In this document: piece after piece, positions 5,464 through 8,085 of the stretch
How positions within the stretch are numbered: position 1 is the stretch's first letter
How the letters are laid out: every line of letters begins with the position of its first letter
Source of the DNA: Acidobacteriota bacterium
GTDB taxonomy: Bacteria; Acidobacteriota; Aminicenantia; UBA2199
NCBI GenBank assembly: GCA_021817755.1
Contig: JAKAGC010000150.1
Span: 1-8,085 of the forward strand
Direction of reading: 5' to 3'
DNA length: 8,085 nt
The notes under the pieces: generated by a model
What the model saw: only the letters and a program-made list of their open reading frames with translations
What the model was told of the DNA's origin: nothing
Databases searched by the model: none
Position numbers and translations under genes: made by a program

Positions 5464-7341
5464 TTAATTTAATTTATCAAAACTCAGTTCCTTAAAATCA
5501 GGAAAAGCATAAACATGTGTTTTCCCGGACTGTCGCATAACTATACCCGATTGAAATACATTGGTTAAAGGCCAAAACCCTGCTTTATCGACAGAATCAA
5601 ATTGTTTAAGCAATTCAGGTACCTCATTTTTCATCCGGAAAACTTTGACACTTGTTGTCTTAGATTTTTCATTTGTATCTGCGAATCGATCGATATAATA
5701 CCACGAACTCTCTCCATTTGAAGAACGGAAGAAAAATGTTCCTTGTGCATTATTTAATTCTTTTATTTCTTTTAAGTCCATTGCATTTAAATCAAGACGG
5801 TATGTTTTAGTCCATAAATAATCAGTTTTACTACGGATACCACAATAAATTTCACTGGGTGACTCATTATCAAAATTTCTATCGATTGAAAAATGTTTAA
5901 TTACAAAGTTCTTTTCTACCGGAATTTCTTTTAAGACTTCGGTGCCGGTTTCTGTCATACGCATTATTACCAGGTTCCCTTTGGAGAGTATAGTAAGCGT
6001 TCCATTAACAAAATAAGGTGGTGTTTCCGATAATCCAATAGATTCGGTATTTCCATCTTCCCAAACCCTTAAAACATCTCCCCAATTATCCTGACCGGTA
6101 AACACCATCCAGTACTTTTTTTGAGCAACTTCACCTGCTCCAATTATATTAGGAGACACGACTGTATACATGGGTAAAATGGGCAATAAGATTTTTTTAA
6201 CAACTCCTACTCCGGGTTTAAAAAGGACCAGATATTTTTGCTTGTCTGATTTGTCTTTTTCGATAAAACCGATTAGATCTTTGTAAGAATAAATAAAACC
6301 AAATCCCAAAAAATCTGCATCGGATTTATACAGGATATCGATCCCAGGTTCAGCAGGATTTACTCTAAAAATAGAAGATTCTCGAGTTTTTCTGTTCCAA
6401 AGATTAAGATACAGGTAATTGTCTTTTTCAAGAACACCATACAAGAAAAAGATTCCATCTAATTTTTTTATAGATGAACGATCATAGATTTTAAGAGATA
6501 CGAAATCGCTTTCAATAAGGTTGTTGGATTGAGTTAGATAATAATTGGATATAGGTATTTCACTTTTATAGCTGAAATAGAGAATTCCGTGGGTAGCTAT
6601 TAAAACAACAATAGCTCCGGGGATGAATATTTTTAAATACCGTCTAAGAAGGTTTCGCTTGGGTTTGAGATCGAAAGATTTGAATGCATACGCGAAAGCT
6701 ACACTTGAAGCAAGCCACCACATAATTGGCATGATAATATTGAAGCGTACAATTCCCCAAAAATTAGACGTTAAAAAGATATTAAACCCTGAGAATTGTG
6801 GTAAAAACGTTAACATAACCGTGGGAATAATAAAACTAAGAATAAAGAACACAAGAAAGGCAATGATTGCTCCACATGATGCGACAATGATACTTCCCTG
6901 GAAAACCGAAGACTGGATTCCAATTACAAATAATGTAAAACAGATAATGGCGAGGTAAGAATGAGGCAAGACGGGGAGAGTCAACACTTTATCGGGAGAC
7001 ATTCCGAACAGCGCCATCAATACAATATACAATAGGTATAATCCTACCATCGATAATAACCGGGGAATTACTTTCATACTGAGCACTTGCAGCCGTGTAT
7101 AAGGTAGTGTTAAGACGTATTCCATTCCACCTTCTTTCCTGTCATTGGAAAAAGCAGATAATCCGATTAGCAATGAGAATATTACAAGGGCAAGGTGATA
7201 AATGAAGAAAAACATTTCCATCATTCCTATACGGGCGTGGGTGATAATAGATGCACCGGATGATAGGATGGTTAAAACTATTACAAGAATTCCAAAAATC
7301 AATGATTGAAAAGATACTTGTTTACCTTCTCTTTTTAGCAT
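5464..7341 (-). CDS. ABC-2-type transporter permease with large C-terminal extracytoplasmic domain
   Basis: The 625-residue product has two parts. Residues 1-258 hold about seven hydrophobic helices (roughly 11-33, 42-64, 91-113, 129-147, 150-177, 197-220, 236-257). The cytoplasmic segment SNDRKEGGMEYVLTLPYTRLQVLSMK (65-90) is the charged element preceding TM3 that is typical of ABC-2 permeases and follows a gliding/NosY-like pattern (EYVLTLP). Positive charge (NDRK, KPKRNLLRRYLK) falls on loops that would be cytoplasmic, giving an N-in topology and placing residues 259-625 outside. That C-terminal part is beta-rich, with recurring aromatic strand patterns (for example 300-345, 395-430, 505-555), and looks like a propeller. 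It is not a standard part of ABC-2 permeases. The ATG is fixed by AGGAGG (7347-7352) 5 nt upstream, and the start overlaps the ATPase gene by 20 nt. It should pair with that ATPase. Substrate unknown; no binding motif is recognised. Confidence 0.82.
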   Translation of the reverse strand: MLKREGKQVSFQSLIFGILVIVLTILSSGASIITHARIGMMEMFFFIYHLALVIFSLLIGLSAFSNDRKEGGMEYVLTLPYTRLQVLSMKVIPRLLSMVGLYLLYIVLMALFGMSPDKVLTLPVLPHSYLAIICFTLFVIGIQSSVFQGSIIVASCGAIIAFLVFFILSFIIPTVMLTFLPQFSGFNIFLTSNFWGIVRFNIIMPIMWWLASSVAFAYAFKSFDLKPKRNLLRRYLKIFIPGAIVVLIATHGILYFSYKSEIPISNYYLTQSNNLIESDFVSLKIYDRSSIKKLDGIFFLYGVLEKDNYLYLNLWNRKTRESSIFRVNPAEPGIDILYKSDADFLGFGFIYSYKDLIGFIEKDKSDKQKYLVLFKPGVGVVKKILLPILPMYTVVSPNIIGAGEVAQKKYWMVFTGQDNWGDVLRVWEDGNTESIGLSETPPYFVNGTLTILSKGNLVIMRMTETGTEVLKEIPVEKNFVIKHFSIDRNFDNESPSEIYCGIRSKTDYLWTKTYRLDLNAMDLKEIKELNNAQGTFFFRSSNGESSWYYIDRFADTNEKSKTTSVKVFRMKNEVPELLKQFDSVDKAGFWPLTNVFQSGIVMRQSGKTHVYAFPDFKELSFDKLN

Positions 7342-8085
7342 AATAGCCTCCTATAAATGATTTTATAATTTCTGTTAATTGAATTTCTTGGTATTCAACA
7401 TCAGGTAAAGATGCCATCTGATCTGTAAAAGGATAAACATAATGTTCATCATAAACAGACGATTGCCTGGTATAAATCACATTGAGTTTAGAATTAAGAG
7501 GTTTATCTGTAATGATCTTTCTCGTATTTCGTATCAGGTCTTCGGACTTTTCATCCAGAATAAAATTCCCGTCTTCAAGAATGAGGACACGTTCGGGAAT
7601 CAATGCGATTTCGGAAATCGTATGGTTGACCATAATGACAGTGGTATTGCATTCGTCGATCAATTCAATAAGGGCTTCCAGAAAATATTCCCTCAAATAG
7701 GGATCGATGGCATGAATAATTTCATCTACCATTAGTAATTGAGGTTTCTGGGAGATCAATAACGACAGATGATAAATTGCCCGTTCCCCATTGGAAAGGC
7801 CTTTAATCGGTTTATTCATGTCGATGTTCAACTGGGTCAACAATCGGTCATTGAATTGAGAGATATCAAAAACAGAGGAATGAAAACGGATTCCCTCTTT
7901 AAGAGTCATATCTTCAAAGAGACTCATTTTATCCGAAATAAAACCGATTTTCTTTTTTGTTACATCTTGTGGAAATTGAATGGAACCGGAATCGGGAAAA
8001 TAAACGCCGGCTATGCACCGGAGCAAACTGCTTTTCCCGGAACCGTTACTTCCCGCGATCAATACGGCTTCTCCTCTGTTAAATT
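7322..8085 (-). CDS. ABC transporter ATP-binding protein (partial, N-terminus outside window)
   Basis: The frame is open to the right edge. The TTG at 8062 is an internal leucine, since typical ABC sequence (FNRGEAVLIAGSN) continues upstream of it, so the true start lies beyond 8085 and some 25-30 residues are missing. Numbering from that leucine: Walker A GSNGSGKSS (4-12), Q-loop region IGFISDK (39-45) with Asp in place of Gln, signature LSNGE (89-93), Walker B LLMVDE (109-114), D-loop HAID (117-120) and switch histidine H147 (VNHT). All elements for ATP hydrolysis are present. The Q-loop variant and a C-terminal tail of about 75 residues (from 171) are common among ATPases of ABC-2 exporters. 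It forms an operon with the overlapping permease gene. The operon promoter and any upstream regulator are outside the window. Confidence 0.93.
   Translation of the reverse strand, partial: FNRGEAVLIAGSNGSGKSSLLRCIAGVYFPDSGSIQFPQDVTKKKIGFISDKMSLFEDMTLKEGIRFHSSVFDISQFNDRLLTQLNIDMNKPIKGLSNGERAIYHLSLLISQKPQLLMVDEIIHAIDPYLREYFLEALIELIDECNTTVIMVNHTISEIALIPERVLILEDGNFILDEKSEDLIRNTRKIITDKPLNSKLNVIYTRQSSVYDEHYVYPFTDQMASLPDVEYQEIQLTEIIKSFIGGYYAKKRR
7347..7352 (-). promoter_or_regulatory. Ribosome binding site of the permease, inside the ATPase gene
   Basis: AGGAGG on the complement, 5 nt before the permease ATG (7339-7341). It lies within the last codons of the ATPase, a layout that usually couples translation of the two subunits. 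Confidence 0.85.

Noticed and set aside
6623..6958. 111-codon forward frame inside the ABC permease gene
   Set aside because: Antisense to the membrane-helix region of a well supported gene, with no homology signal.
7322..8062. Treating the ABC ATPase as complete from the codon at 8062
   Set aside because: That start would leave Walker A at residue 4; the frame continues upstream with normal ABC sequence to the window edge.
1..8085. Mobile element, CRISPR array, toxin-antitoxin or phage-defence system
   Set aside because: No transposase, integrase, terminal repeats, regular direct-repeat array or defence-type domain was seen. All long genes fit housekeeping or transport families.

Overview
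The window is about 8 kb of AT-rich bacterial chromosome with ordinary housekeeping content. It has bacterial sigma-70 style promoters (TTGACA, 17-bp spacer, TATTAT or TAATAT) and AGGAGG ribosome binding sites. Its genes have isoprenoid, sugar-phosphate, peptide and ABC-transport functions. No rRNA, tRNA, transposon, CRISPR or phage gene is visible. The protein set suits an anaerobic, Gram-negative-type lineage such as Spirochaetota or a Cloacimonadota/FCB-like group. That placement is an impression and rests on no single marker.

Left end (1-974, minus strand): ispH (MEP isoprenoid pathway) is complete. Its 3' end overlaps by 38 nt the start of another minus-strand gene that leaves the window and is probably ribosomal protein S1. 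A near-consensus promoter sits only about 10 bp from the ispH ATG, so the transcript should be nearly leaderless. A divergent intergenic region (936-1297) separates it from a plus-strand gene for a diverged phosphoglucose-isomerase-like protein with its own promoter. That gene converges, across a short GC-rich hairpin, on a small minus-strand gene for an exported PsbP/DUF1795-like protein.

Centre (3450-5368): a second divergent intergenic region carries a promoter and a candidate operator. It precedes pepD, a cytosolic M20C aminoacyl-histidine dipeptidase that ends in a textbook rho-independent terminator.

Right end (5464-8085, minus strand): a two-gene ABC exporter operon. The ATPase is cut by the window edge at its N-terminus and overlaps the permease gene by 20 nt. 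The permease is unusual: seven predicted membrane helices are followed by about 365 residues of beta-rich, propeller-like sequence that the positive-inside rule places outside the cytoplasm.

The genes do not form one pathway. They are four or five independent transcription units in alternating orientation. The least conventional items are the permease architecture, the catalytic-lysine substitution in the PGI-like protein and the near-leaderless ispH transcript.
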